Assembly: GCA_934045075.1 (NCBI GenBank) | Contig: OW203723.1 | Span: 24,455,615 to 24,519,614, forward strand | From: Yponomeuta sedellus | Lineage: Eukaryota; Arthropoda; Insecta; Lepidoptera; Yponomeutidae | Direction: 5' to 3' | DNA length: 64,000 nucleotides | Part shown: positions 49,856 through 60,270 of the stretch, in pieces | How the letters are laid out: the number at the start of each line of letters is the position of its first letter | Numbering within the stretch: position 1 is the first letter of the stretch | Notes under the pieces: model-generated | Databases searched by the model: none | What the model was told of the DNA's origin: nothing | The model's input: only the letters and a program-made list of their open reading frames with translations | Made by a program: the position numbers and the translations under genes

Positions 49856-50677
49856 TGTATGGATGTTATTACATAAGGCTGCTACTTATGTATGTGGAAT
49901 CTGGGATTCCAATAATTTTAAACGCAATGTCTGACCTCCATGGTCAAATTCGTTCTTATTTTAAATACTGGCCGCTAATATTTTTCTCTTATATACGTTA
50001 GTGTTTTGTTTTTGTTGGGTTTAAAATGTCATATCGCTGAAAAAACGGAACTCACTCGTGAAAATATTCGTGCTATGATTTATTACGATTTTCGACGTGG
50101 TTTAGCGCAACAACAGTGCGTAGATCAATTAACTTCGACTTTTGATGGTGAAACTCCATCAAAAACGACTGTGTATCACAATTTTCTACAAGACATACCG
50201 GTACAAGAAAATATTATATACATGGGAGATGCCAATAAAGACCTAATGAATAAAGGATTCAGTACAGTAGTTACCAAATACGAAGATTTATTATGCAAAT
50301 ATGGAATGCAATGTGCTTTACAAGATTACACCCGAGAAGAATTAATGAGTGATAAGATAACGCGTACGTGTATAAATCATATCTTTGTGCGAGTGCGACG
50401 TGAAAGTGTGCGCTCCTAAGACAGGTGTGATGATTGGTGGCATTACAGAGCAGGACAACGGTGATTCCATACGGAAAGTACTTAACAACAAATTGATTGT
50501 AAGTAAATTACTTAATTATGATTGGAATAGTCTCTCGACAATAAATTGTCCGTTAAAATTATATGAATCTATCAGTTACGTTTTTGGCAGTATTTACGAT
50601 GAATGTTACAGGGAAGTAAACCCACATAAAACTTATCAGCATATGAGCGAATAGTTGAATAAACAACTTTATTATAT

Positions 50678-51028
50678 TACACTATTTTTATTTTTAATGC
50701 ACTAACCCGTGCTAAGGAACAAATTTAAAAACATTAAAAATAGTGCATTAAAAATAAAAATAGTGTAATCATGTGGGTACAGTGATATCGTTCCGATGTT
50801 AAAACCTAACTGCAAAGTAGGTAGTCGGGGCTGTAAGTAATGCAATTTGCTTAAGTCAGATGTCGCTGCCTGTACGTAATACAGAGAATATTGTAAATAG
50901 GTTCGAAATTTCACTGATGCCGTGAGTCGCCCATTGGCTCAATTGGTAGAGCGCTGGTACGGATAGCCAGAGGTTGCGGGTTCGAATCCCGGCATGGGTG
51001 AAATTTTTAGCCTCTAAATAGGTTTTTA
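50678..51028 (-). mobile_element. SINE-T snap-back multimer inside LINE-G
   Basis: The left end is an inverse tail (ACTATTTTTATTTTTAATGC to AAATTTAAAAAC). It is joined to a sense tail fragment and a complete sense unit ending at GGTTTTTA. The 13-bp duplication AACTTTATTATAT is at 50665-50677 and 51029-51041. Confidence 0.9.
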
Positions 51029-51419
51029 AACTTTATTATATGTTGTGCAAAAAAGATGAATTATTTAGAAAATGGAAAAATGAACCAAAAAAAAATGTCT
51101 TATAGGCTAGAATACACTAAAACAAGAAACAAAACATCTAAATTAATAAATAACGCTAAAAATAAACACAGAAAACTTATGTTAAAAAATTGCAAATCGG
51201 ATATAAAAAAAATATGGGAATAAATGAAATAACTGACTAGGGAAAAGTAAAACTAATATACACAGTACCATAAATAGGTATCTAAGTAAGAAAGAAAAGG
51301 ACAAAGTAAAACTTTGCAATAACTTTGCAGAAACATTTACAAAAGAAATAGACAAAATTAAACATAATTGTAAAATAAAGTTTCTAGATAGGTCTAGTTA
51401 TGTTAAAGAATCCCCCCTG

Positions 51420-52960
51420 TCATTTAATTTTCGGAAAATAAATGCAAATTTAATAGAAAAAATTATTGACAGGATGGATCCAAATAAATCTGCTGGCTCT
51501 GATCGAATTAGATTACAAGATATTAAATTAACTAAACAAAAAATCAGTCCCTTAATTGCCAATTTCGTCAACCTGTGTATACAGGGCGGCTTCTACCCGG
51601 ACGAACTTAAATTGTCTATAGTCAGACCAAAATATTAACAAGCAAGCCACTATGAATATACAAACTATAGGCCAATAGCAATTTTTTGTACAATAAATAA
51701 AATAGTAGAGAAGGTTATAGTAGGGCAAATTTCAGAATACTTAAATGAGAATAAATTAATCCACGGCTCGCAACACGGTTTTCAGAGAGGTAAAGGTACT
51801 AGTTCTGTGTTATTTCAGTTTATAGACGATGTCTATTGCGGCTTAGACAAGAAAGAGCATGTCATAGCTTTGTTTATTGACTTTAAGAAGGCTTTCGATA
51901 CCTTGGACCATCATACCTTATTGCAAGCTATGGATGAATGTGGAGTGAGAGGTCCTGGTTCCAAAGGTACTTAAATAAACGTAAATTAAAGGTAAAGATT
52001 AATGAGGCTATTAGTGACGAATATCCCATTAAACATGGTGTTCCAACTGGCTCTGTGTATGGTCCGATTGGGCACATAATGCATGTAAATAGTATTAGCA
52101 ACGTTGTAAAGCATAGTAAAACCTACATGTATGCGGACGACACGTGCATTATGTACTCAGGAACAGACATAAAACACAAAGAAAAATGTATCCAGGAGGA
52201 CCTAAATAATATAATGATGTGGTCACATGACAACGGCATCATCTTGAATGCACAAAAAACTTAATTTATTTACATTAGATCGCCAAGAAGCCCTCAAAAA
52301 GATGTCGTCTTTAACATAATAGGACACTCGTATGAGTGCTTCCATGATCACCATACAAGCTGCAACTGTAGACCCATAGAAATAAGTGATAAAATAAAGT
52401 ATCTTGGGCTGACTATTGATAAGGATATGAACTGGAAAAGTCATATTAAAGATATATGTACAAAACTTAGAATACTATTAATGAAGTTTAAAGGACTAAA
52501 ATTTTTTGTGAGGTCTTTGTTGTATTGCATTTATCATGCACTTGTTGAATCTGTGATAGGCTACGGGCTGGCTAGTTACAAGTATGGCCGCACCTTTCCT
52601 ACCTATTTAAACGAAATTAAAAAACTACAAATAAGATTTCTCAAATGCTTAGTGGCTAATAATATAAAAAATAAATGTAAAGATAATTATGAACAGCTTT
52701 TCAAAATTTGAAAATCATGCCTATTGAAAAAAAAATTAAATATGAAATTGCGATTGAAACTTTCGGCAAGTCGGGCCTTTTAAAACGGTGGAGCCATAGC
52801 TATCTAACGCGTAGCACTAAACGAAAACAGGTCAAATTTGCAATCCCTAAATACTCAAATTATTATGGACCTAGGCTAATAGAAGTAATTGTTTGGTACC
52901 TGCAATTTACAAAAGCCTCCTAGAGGAATTATGTAATAAGAGCACCTCAGAAAAGCGTTT
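51420..52960 (+). pseudogene. LINE-G reverse transcriptase pseudogene
   Basis: Frame changes occur near 51640 (stop after IVRPKY), near 51950 (shift before WFQRYLNKRKLKVK) and near 52260 (stop after LNAQKT). The catalytic YADDT is intact. The C-terminal part extends through LKFFVRSLLYCIYHALVES and IKKLQIRFLKCLVANNIKNK. Decay indicates an old copy. Confidence 0.8.
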
Positions 52961-54122
52961 TCTGTTAAGTAGTCTGTAGACATAAAATATTATTATCGAT
53001 AATTTTAGTTGTGTAGAAGATAATGTTAATTTAGTAAGATAAAAAGAACTGTTACCAAGAGCTTGCCGATAAACTGCATTAGCAGTTTGGCAAACTATTG
53101 ATATTGTAATCTTGCATTGTTTACAGTGAATAAATATAAAATGGTTTAGTGAGTTTAATCGCGGGCGCAGTAAGCTCACGGACGAAGTTAAAGAAGGTCG
53201 CCCGAAATCGGTGGTTGTGCCACAAAATATTGAAGCTGTGCGAAAACTAATAATGGAAGACCGCCATGTTACGTATCGCGAGATAGAGGCTATTCTGGGC
53301 ATATGTATGACGAGCATTCATAGGATTTTACTTGAACATTAGTCTGTAAAAAAAAATTTGTTCGCGTTGGATCCCGCACAACTTTACTCAGGATCAAAAA
53401 GATGCTCGCGTCGAATGGTGCAAGAAAACCTTAAAAAAATTCAACGGAGGCGACTCAAAATCTGTTTATAATATCTACACAGGTGACGAATCCTGGATCT
53501 ACGCGTACGATCCCGAAACTAAACAACAATCAACAGTTTGGGTGTTTCAAAATGAGCCGAACCCTACGAAAGTGGCTGGTGCAAAAAGCACTGTAAAGCA
53601 ATTGGTGGCCTGCTTTTTTGGTATTAATGGCCATGTGGCTACAATATCACTGAAGAATCGCAGAACGGTTAATTCGGAGTGGTACACGACCATTTGTTTG
53701 CCGGAAGTATTTGAAGAAATATGCCAAAACAACCAGCGACGCAGAATCATACTTCACCATGACAATGCCAGCTGTCATACATCTCAGGAAACAACTACAT
53801 TTTTGGATGCTCAAAAAATAGAATTGATGGGTCATCCACCGTACAGCCCTGATTTGGCTCCCAATGATTTCTATTTATTCCCAAATGTAAAGAATAAATT
53901 ACGTGGTTAACGATTTTCTACCCGTGAAGATGCCGTAGATGCGTTCAAACAGCACGTTTTGGAGATACCTCAATCAGAGTGGAAAAGTGTTTTACAAATT
54001 GGTTTCATCGAATGCAAAAGTGCATCGATCATAGTGGAGAATACTTTGAAAAACAATAAAAGCATATTCAGCCACATACATTTGTTTATTTTTTCTATTC
54101 CGCATACATAAGTAGCAGCCCT

Positions 54123-54239
54123 CGTACCGGGGTAGAATGATTGTAAAATTCTGTATTATTTTTAAAATTGTGTATTATTTTTTTATGAAATAAACAGTTT
54201 ACATATTTTTTGTCTAAAAGATGTACCTATTAAAGTACA
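54123..54239. other. short spacer
   Basis: Nothing recognised. Confidence 0.3.
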
Positions 54240-54330
54240 TTTTTTTAAGTAGCCCATATAAATCCCACTGCAGGGTACACGCCTTTTTTCAGAGAGATAG
54301 TGTTTGTAACTATATTTACTAATCCAAAAA
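54240..54330 (+). repeat. dispersed repeat fragment, family H
   Basis: AAGTAGCCCATATAAATCCC, ACTGCAGGGTACACGCC. Confidence 0.45.
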
Positions 54331-54833
54331 TTATCAACTTGAAACAATCAACTCCACCAATCTAACATTAGCGTCGCTCTTGCAAGATAATCATGAAACT
54401 GTTTCTAATTACCAAAGCAAACACATTTCCCATCACCTATCTCGTCCCAGACAATAGGGTGAACCGCACAGTACCTACTCGACACGGCACGTCTTCTTGT
54501 GTTCTAGTGTGTATTCAGGGTAGTACACAATGGTTGGTACAGAGACGGCAGCCTCATACGTATAACAGAAGAACAAGCTCTAAAATCCAAAGCAGGGATC
54601 AAAGTACGCCCGAGCACAAAAAGTTATTGTCATCTCAGAGTCGTTTTTCGTACAAAGAAAATTATGAAGTACCTACCTATGCAGGTACAGTCACGAGCAC
54701 TATTATACGCACTTCAGTACCTTGTCCAAGACAAAATAGTCAATTTCTCATACTTCAGACTAGAACAGGTTAATGTGACAAGGTTCTAAGGTGTTTACAT
54801 GTTAGTGCATGCGACTGTACCTACATGACTTTT
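54331..54833. other. no gene supported
   Basis: A 126-codon plus-strand ORF (54393-54773) has no recognised domain or repeat match and is kept only as a chance ORF. Confidence 0.35.
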
Positions 54834-54845
54834 ATAATCGCCAAA

Positions 54846-55180
54846 AGCGCCAAAGCCTAGCCGAACCGAGTGATTGGAATCTATCACTTGAGCTAAGCAA
54901 CAACAAGCGAGGTCAGGAGCAGGATGGGTGACCGTCCCTGACTACTGCTAGTGGCGTTGTTTTTCCGAGGGCGCCATACTTTGCAAAGCACGTTAAGCCA
55001 CTGGTAACTAGTTGGCTGACTGTCATCTCATGCCAGTCGTTAGGCTAGGTCAGAGAACTTGTGGCCGACTTGATAACCTCTGACAGTAAGACCCGCCACT
55101 GTCTTACAATCCTCCGCCAACCCTGCTATCCAGGAAGAGACCCTGTGCCGCAGCAATCGGGACATACAAGGTTGATATCG
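54846..55180 (+). mobile_element. SINE-5S reference copy with perfect target duplication
   Basis: 335 bp flanked by the 12-bp duplication ATAATCGCCAAA (54834-54845, 55181-55192). The head GAGCTAAGCAACAACAAGCG, AGGTCAGGAGCAGGATGGGT, GACCGTCCC matches the 5S rRNA A box, intermediate element and C box. The body CTGACAGTAAGACCCGCCAC and the end GGGACATACAAGGTTGATAT follow. No coding capacity, so it must use another element's machinery. The partner LINE is not identified. Confidence 0.85.
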
Positions 55181-55192
55181 ATAATCGCCAAA

Positions 55193-55439
55193 GTAAAACG
55201 ACGTTGAAAGTGAAAGTGAAAAAAGTTTTATTTACCACACAAAAAATAACAACTAATAATTATTGTCTCATTCACATGTTTGTGGTAAAAAGGAATAGGC
55301 TCAGCGTTATTGCCGTGACTGCATGCGTAGTCTCGGCGCTGGTTTTCAGCCCGTCCCTTTTGATTCGTTTTGATAACGTTTCAGTTAAGTGTAGGTAGCG
55401 TATCCCTTTAAGATATGTTACTTATAGTAGAGTTACTTC
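55193..55439. other. no recognisable feature
   Basis: A 64-codon ORF at 55204 shows no family. Confidence 0.3.
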
Positions 55440-55790
55440 TCATGGCGCTATAAACATAATAATAATGCTCTTCATCTGCCAGTGGACATTGTTTTTCTAG
55501 ATGGTGTAGGCTTGCCCAGCACCTCCTGACAGCATAGTCGGCCTATCTCAAAGGAAAGATTAGTCAATACGTGCGGAGCCAACCAAGCAGCGGGTTTTAT
55601 CACGATATTTTCGTTCACCGCTAGCGTGTGGCATTGTGACTAGAAATCGCAAATGTTTGAAATTAAACAAAGTCATTGGTACATGCTCGCACTGGGTATC
55701 GAACCGGGGTCTACTGCTTGCGAGACCATTATCCATAACTACGTACATTATATGTATATCACGTCTCTCTAGATGAAGGCTCAAACGAAT
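55440..55790 (+). repeat. dispersed repeat with inverse tRNA-like end
   Basis: CTAGATGGTGTAGGCTTGCC, TACGTGCGGAGCCAACCAAG and GGGTATCGAACCGGGGTCTA. Parts match 10570-10699 and, inverted, 29820-30036. Confidence 0.5.
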
Positions 55791-57401
55791 GAGAGCTTCT
55801 GTTCAGTTCTTCTGTGATATTCTCACTAATCTGCGGCTATGAGAATGCAACGGCTTGATCCCGTAACCTTGTGGGATAGATCGAATGTTATCTGGCAAGT
55901 CTGGAACCTTTAGCGTAGTTTAAAGGACGAAATGGGAATAAAATGCTTCTGATTGGTTACAGTCTGGTAGTTTTATCGTTCGCTGGTTTTGGATGTCGTA
56001 AAGTATGTCTGACTGAGCCAGAGACGATCTTCAAAGATCCGTTTCACGAGATTCATTTCACGATGTACGTTGTGGTATGTTTTATGTACAATGTCTGTCT
56101 GATAACTTGAACGAAAATCCGCGCAGTCACGATAAGTTTGCAATGGGCACGTAAGACTAATTTTTTTTTTTCATTATCAGTTAATTTGAATGAGTGCCAA
56201 AATACGTTCATGCGAAGTCAAAGTAATTTAGTCAAGTTATTTGAGTGCATCATACTATACATTGTTGAACAAAGTACTTACAACATTTTGATTTTTGACT
56301 TGTGAATTTTGATTTTGGACTTGATAAAACCAATTCATAAAGAAAGACGTGACGATACAATTAAATCCGTTCTGCATCATGCAAGACTTTTATATCAATG
56401 TGAGTTAAAGGGTATCACTCTCCAGCTTATGCTGACTCAAAGCCCTTTTGCATTTGCCACACTCACATTACTTACACTGGACAATGCCTTGCTGTGTGTA
56501 TAAGTTGCAAATGTTTAATATTCTTTTTGTAAATTTCTCATTGAGTTTTCTATGTGTTATTTGCTTCTGTTACTGTGTCGTCTGCTTAATGTTGATCTTG
56601 CTGTGTGTACGAAAATGCAAATTAATTATTTTATCTGTCTATCTATCAATGTATAGTGACTCACTCATACTACATACTACATCGATGCGCCAAGTATCTG
56701 AACTATCAGTATCAGTACCAGTATAATATTACGGTGCAAACCTCTTCACACCATTTTTATTTCTTTTTCTATCTATCATTTTCAAATATTTAAATTACGT
56801 CACACATTCATAGATTTCCCTCATTTTCAATCACTACTACTTTATCCTTTGACCAGATCTGACTTTTTTACCTGCTTCTCCGTTTATCCGTTTTCTTCCA
56901 GTTTTCTGTTTTACTAATTTACAAATAAAACCACACCTGAAGTCGTTCTAGTTATTATTATTTGTAAAGATATCCAACGTTTCAATATTTTGCAACTCTA
57001 GCGGTTGAAGAGCGAACTATTGTCAATTTATGTATGTTGGCAGTTGCAAATCAGGAAACCATTTCACAGAGTTTGAAAGGGAAAGGAAATGACTAAACCA
57101 CTCCATAACACCAGCCTATTAGCGCTGAACAGTGAGGCAGTCGCGGAAAAGAAACCACAAGGCTAGAGGAAACATCTCGGTGGCCTTATTTATGGGAAAT
57201 ATTGGTACAGAGCCAGGCAGGTTGGTGGGTTAACCTTGCAAAAACCCCTACTGTAACGTCGCATTAAAAACCCCAAGACTAGTTGCTGTAACGTAGCATT
57301 ATTATCGCAAAGTCTTTAGTAGTAAAATTATTAAAAGACACAATTTGCAAACGTGCTCTGTAAAAATCTTCTTCTTCATCTTATTTGGTCCTTTCCCAAA
57401 G
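55791..57401. other. 1.6 kb without recognisable features
   Basis: AT-rich. Plus-strand ORFs at 56309 and 56448 have no domain; the latter is hydrophobic (VNFSLSFLCVICFCYCVVC) but T-rich composition explains this. No repeat was recognised. Confidence 0.4.
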
Positions 57402-57410
57402 TACTCACCA

Positions 57411-57663
57411 GGACAATTTACAAAACCTATTTAGAGGCTAAAAATTCCAACCATGCCGGGATTCGAACCCGCGACCCTTGGCTATCCGTGCCAGCGCTCT
57501 TCCCAACTGAGCTATTGGGCGACTCTGACGAACTCAGTTGGAAAGAGCGCTGGCACGGATAGCCAGAGGTCGCGGGTTCGAATCCCGGCATAGGTGGAAT
57601 TTATAGCCTCTAAATAGGTTTTTAAAATTGTCCTTAGCACGGGTTAGTGCATTAAAAATAATA
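57411..57663 (+). mobile_element. SINE-T snap-back copy with both halves nearly complete
   Basis: The antisense half (CCTATTTAGAGGC to GCTATTGGGCGACTC) meets a sense half from the A box onward (AACTCAGTTGGAAAGAGCGC) to the full tail. The 9-bp duplication TACTCACCA is at 57402-57410 and 57664-57672. Confidence 0.9.
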
Positions 57664-57672
57664 TACTCACCA

Positions 57673-57810
57673 AGACTTTTAATTTATCTCTGTTCATGGC
57701 TAGGGAGGGTAGCTCTAGTCAAGATACTCCCATCTCTTTCGTCTCAGATGATCTCAGAGAGAACGGATCTAGTCCACGTCTAAGACGGTCTTCAGGGTCG
57801 TCGTGAGCCG
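57673..57810 (-). mobile_element. LINE-E C-terminal fragment
   Basis: The minus strand reads a damaged copy of the tail at 6046-6245 (RATLPSHEQR region). Confidence 0.55.
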
Positions 57811-57931
57811 CCGGCGTAAAATTCGATATGAGTTTTTATTCTAATGGTGGCGCTTGTGCAGCCAATGAGGCCTCTTAAAGGGCAGTATGAGGTTCACTAC
57901 CAATGGGAAAAAACCGCATCTTAATTATATA
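57811..57931. other. short unassigned segment
   Basis: Possibly more of the LINE-E fragment. Confidence 0.25.
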
Positions 57932-58085
57932 GATAGATAGAGAACACTTTATTGCACAACCAGAAAAATATTACAACCATGATTCTTAGTTATACTATTG
58001 GCGGTATTATCGCTAAGAGTGATCTCTTCCAGACAACCAAGAAAAGATATATGATTTTTCGCCCTATCATGACCATGGGACTGGA
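57932..58085 (-). mobile_element. LINE-B 3' end
   Basis: ATAGATAGATAGAGAACACT tail side, TTATTGCACAACC and CGCTAAGAGTGATCTCTTCC inside (inverse of the family signature). Confidence 0.7.
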
Positions 58086-58134
58086 TTACATTTATGCCAA
58101 AAAGGTAGTTTTGGCATTGATGCTATAAAGCCTC

Positions 58135-58245
58135 GATTGTGTCCCACTTCTGTGCAAATGCCTCTCCTGTTGCTTTCCACCTCCTTGTTCATAGCTAACT
58201 CCTACCAGCCTGGTAAAAAGATCGTGAGGTCGGTCATCCCGCCTT
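58135..58245. repeat. dispersed repeat fragment
   Basis: CAAATGCCTCTCCTGTTGCT, AGATCGTGAGGTCGGTCATC; related to 15800-15925. Confidence 0.4.
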
Positions 58246-58764
58246 CTCCAGTAATTTAAGAGCAAAAAATATAAATTTATAATAATGAATAACCTATAAG
58301 TGCACGTTTGTAAAGGTTGATTGCCTCATCACAAACTAACTCGTAGCCTAGTGCTCTACCGCTGGGAGTATGTTGATAAAATACAATACGACTATCCGCA
58401 TCTATTGCCTCCTAAATTGCTTCATACATATTCACCGCGAGTACACGCTGAAATCAGACGACAATTTATCTTATTGCCTTACGCATAAACCCGACAGCTG
58501 TAATGTAAATAACGTAACTAAAAACCCGAATAATACATTTTTGTTAAAATGCTGCAATCAATTATTGTTCTGATTTTGTGGCCAAGTCACAAGATTTTTA
58601 ACCGACTTCAAAAAAGGAGGAGGTTATAAATGCTACGCGCATATTACTTTTTTTTGGACTATGTTTTCGCACAGTTAACTTCGTCAAATCTTAACGATTT
58701 CGATATTTTTTTATGTTTTTAGAAAAATAAAACTTTGGTCTTTGCATCTCCAAACTGAGATGAT
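58246..58764. other. spacer with a common moth repeat motif
   Basis: AACCGACTTCAAAAAAGGAG near 58599 is a motif I recall from lepidopteran repeats. Otherwise nothing. Confidence 0.35.
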
Positions 58765-58869
58765 ATATACAGCGTCCAGTGGCACCTTGATTCTCACTCA
58801 CTAGATGGAGAGACATGGATCTTTAAAAGATGACATGATTGTTCTTAATTGGAGGCGCTAGTAAACTAT
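58765..58869. repeat. dispersed repeat fragment
   Basis: TACAGCGTCCAGTGGCACCT and CACTCACTAGATGGAG, as at 63035-63070. Confidence 0.4.
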
Positions 58870-58995
58870 ATAAAAATAGTATTTCTTAATGATTTGCGAT
58901 ACTCTTACATAGTTATATATTAAACGGGTCTATTTATCAGGTAAAAAGTAATTTCCCGACGTTCAGGCAGCGTTACAGTTGCCGTGATCGCGGGT
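58870..58995 (+). mobile_element. family J element, left half
   Basis: ATAGTATTTCTTAATGATTT, TTATATATTAAACGGGTC and TTCAGGCAGCGTTACAGTTG. The right arm is missing. Confidence 0.6.
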
Positions 58996-59169
58996 AGACC
59001 ATATAAAGCCCCTTAAGAGTCTCCTTCAAAGAGCAATTACCATAGCAACGTAGTTTGGTTTTTATTTACAAACGATATGGCAAGAAAACTTTGCCTCTGT
59101 GTTTATTATAGGTTTATTGTTAATTTGAACATGCTTACAACTGGGTGTAAACCTAATATTAAAATAAAA
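58996..59169. other. short spacer
   Basis: Nothing recognised. Confidence 0.3.
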
Positions 59170-59525
59170 TAAAACGAACTTAAAATCTAGGTAACTTTTT
59201 CAAAATGAGTTACTTTTTGGAATTTCGGTCCCGCCTGCTGAGTAACTTTGGCAATGCTGAGTTTTCACTTAATTTTATTTCAGTTACTTATTTATCTCTT
59301 TTTATGAGTTTGAAATTTTTTGTTGGATTTATGCTGATTTCATGTAGCACTTTCATTTCATGTATAACACTTGCGCAATTACGACCAATCGATAGATATA
59401 TAATTTGTCAAAATCTGACTAGTGGTTGAGGAGTTACGAGTGAACATAGAATCGGACATACATACATACGAGGCACACACATTACTCTCCTTTTGGGACC
59501 CACCGCAGTCGGGTAAAAGAAATTA
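59170..59525. repeat. dispersed repeat, family D2 (partner 39640-40165)
   Basis: TTTCGGTCCCGCCTGCTGAG, GCTGATTTCATGTAGC, AAATCTGACTAGTGG, AATCGGACATACATAC and CCGCAGTCGGGTAAAA. Confidence 0.55.
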
Positions 59526-59934
59526 CAGCACTGAGTAAAGTTTCTATGAAATGACATGCTATATTTTCTGGCGCATAGATGGCCATAATCTTATCATGAT
59601 TAGACAAATCGCAGCATTGCGACAATATGGCTGAGTTAATTTATGATATTGACTCACGAATTTTCACACGAGGAGTTGGCATTTCACTACTGTTACCCAG
59701 TCTTCGCAAAGATTACGCAAGAATTGCTTCGGGTTAGATACATAGGTACCTATTTGTTATTTGCCTTGATACATGTTGTTTTTCGTAGCACTTTTCCTAA
59801 TCGATTAATTCTTATTTTGAAAAATGCAAAGTCACAACCCTAAAGGGCATTCGTGGACAAGTGCTGTTCGTATGTCTGACCCTGACCGCAGTACTTATGT
59901 TTTCTTTACTTTTATATTCTTTTTGTTGCACTAA
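59526..59934. other. no recognisable feature
   Basis: AT-rich spacer. Confidence 0.3.
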
Positions 59935-60118
59935 CCCGTGCTGACGACAATTTGAATTTGAATTTCGGAACAAATTTCAACTTCGGTTTGTTTAAACTAT
60001 GCATTTTTATACAAATCACGGGTAAGTACCCGTGCTGACGACAATTTTAATTTGAATTTCGGAACAAATTTGAATTTCGGTTTGTTTGAACTATGCATTT
60101 TTATACAAATCACGTGCG
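59935..60118. repeat. tandem duplication of about 93 bp starting in a SINE-T tail
   Basis: CCCGTGCTGACGACAATTT, then ATTTCGGAACAAATTT and ATGCATTTTTATACAAATCA occur twice in tandem. The beginning resembles the inverse SINE-T tail CTAACCCGTGCTAAGGACAA. Confidence 0.75.
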
Positions 60119-60214
60119 TCAAAAACCACAAGTTAATTCTAACGGCCAGTTGCAGTTTTCGGCAAAAATACTTTAAACTTCTTGATTCTTGGACCTGGGT
60201 TCTTGTTTTGTTTG

Positions 60215-60270
60215 TTTGTTTTGTTGCTTAGCCCAAGTGATTGATCCCAATCACCCGGTTTAATGACTAA
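60215..60270 (-). mobile_element. SINE-5S fragment, split by the Harbinger relic
   Basis: TTGTTGCTTAGCCCAAGTGA, TTGATCCCAATCACCCGG is the inverse head of the second SINE-5S subfamily. It continues as GAGCGCTTA after 61345. Confidence 0.65.

Larger units (their letters stand above)
50181..53140 (+). mobile_element. LINE-G inserted in the mariner transposase
   Basis: The 5' part codes endonuclease remnants (YEDLLCKYGMQCALQDYTRE, KITRTCINHIFVRVR). After the SINE come reverse transcriptase motifs: IDRMDPNKSAGSDRIRLQDI, NYRPIAIFCTINKIVEKVI, HVIALFIDFKKAFDTLDHH, a frameshift, GVPTGSVYGPIGHIMHVN, then TYMYADDTCIMYS. The C-terminal IKYLGLTIDKDMNWKSHI follows. Several stops and shifts kill it. The 3' end is AATAAATATAAA. 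Jockey/CR1-like by order of domains (endonuclease then reverse transcriptase). Confidence 0.85.
50006..54060 (+). pseudogene. mariner transposase pseudogene, split
   Basis: The N-terminal helix-turn-helix part (TRENIRAMIYYDFRRGLAQQ, then QQCVDQL and SKTTVYH) ends at the LINE-G insertion. After it come WFSEFNRGRSKL, VPQNIEAVRKLIMEDRHVTY and MTSIHRILLEH. The catalytic triad is present: Asp in GDESWIYAYD (53485), Asp in HHDNASCHTS (53761) and Asp in SPDLAPNDFYLFP (53866). There are 34 residues between the second and third, i.e. DD34D. A stop after ILLEH (53341), a frameshift region at 53345-53400 and a stop after KNKLRG (53908) break it. It is not functional. Confidence 0.88.
49876..54122 (+). 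mobile_element. mariner (DD34D), interrupted by a LINE that is interrupted by a SINE
   Basis: Terminal inverted repeats GGCTGCTACTTATGTATG (left) and CATACATAAGTAGCAGCC (right) bound the element; a TA precedes the left end. The transposase is split at about 50180 by LINE-G and resumes at 53141. Without the nest the element is about 1.3 kb, normal for mariner. Confidence 0.9.

Noticed and set aside
54393..54773. 126-codon plus-strand ORF
   Set aside because: Low-complexity Ser/Thr/Gln-rich sequence without domain or conserved neighbour.
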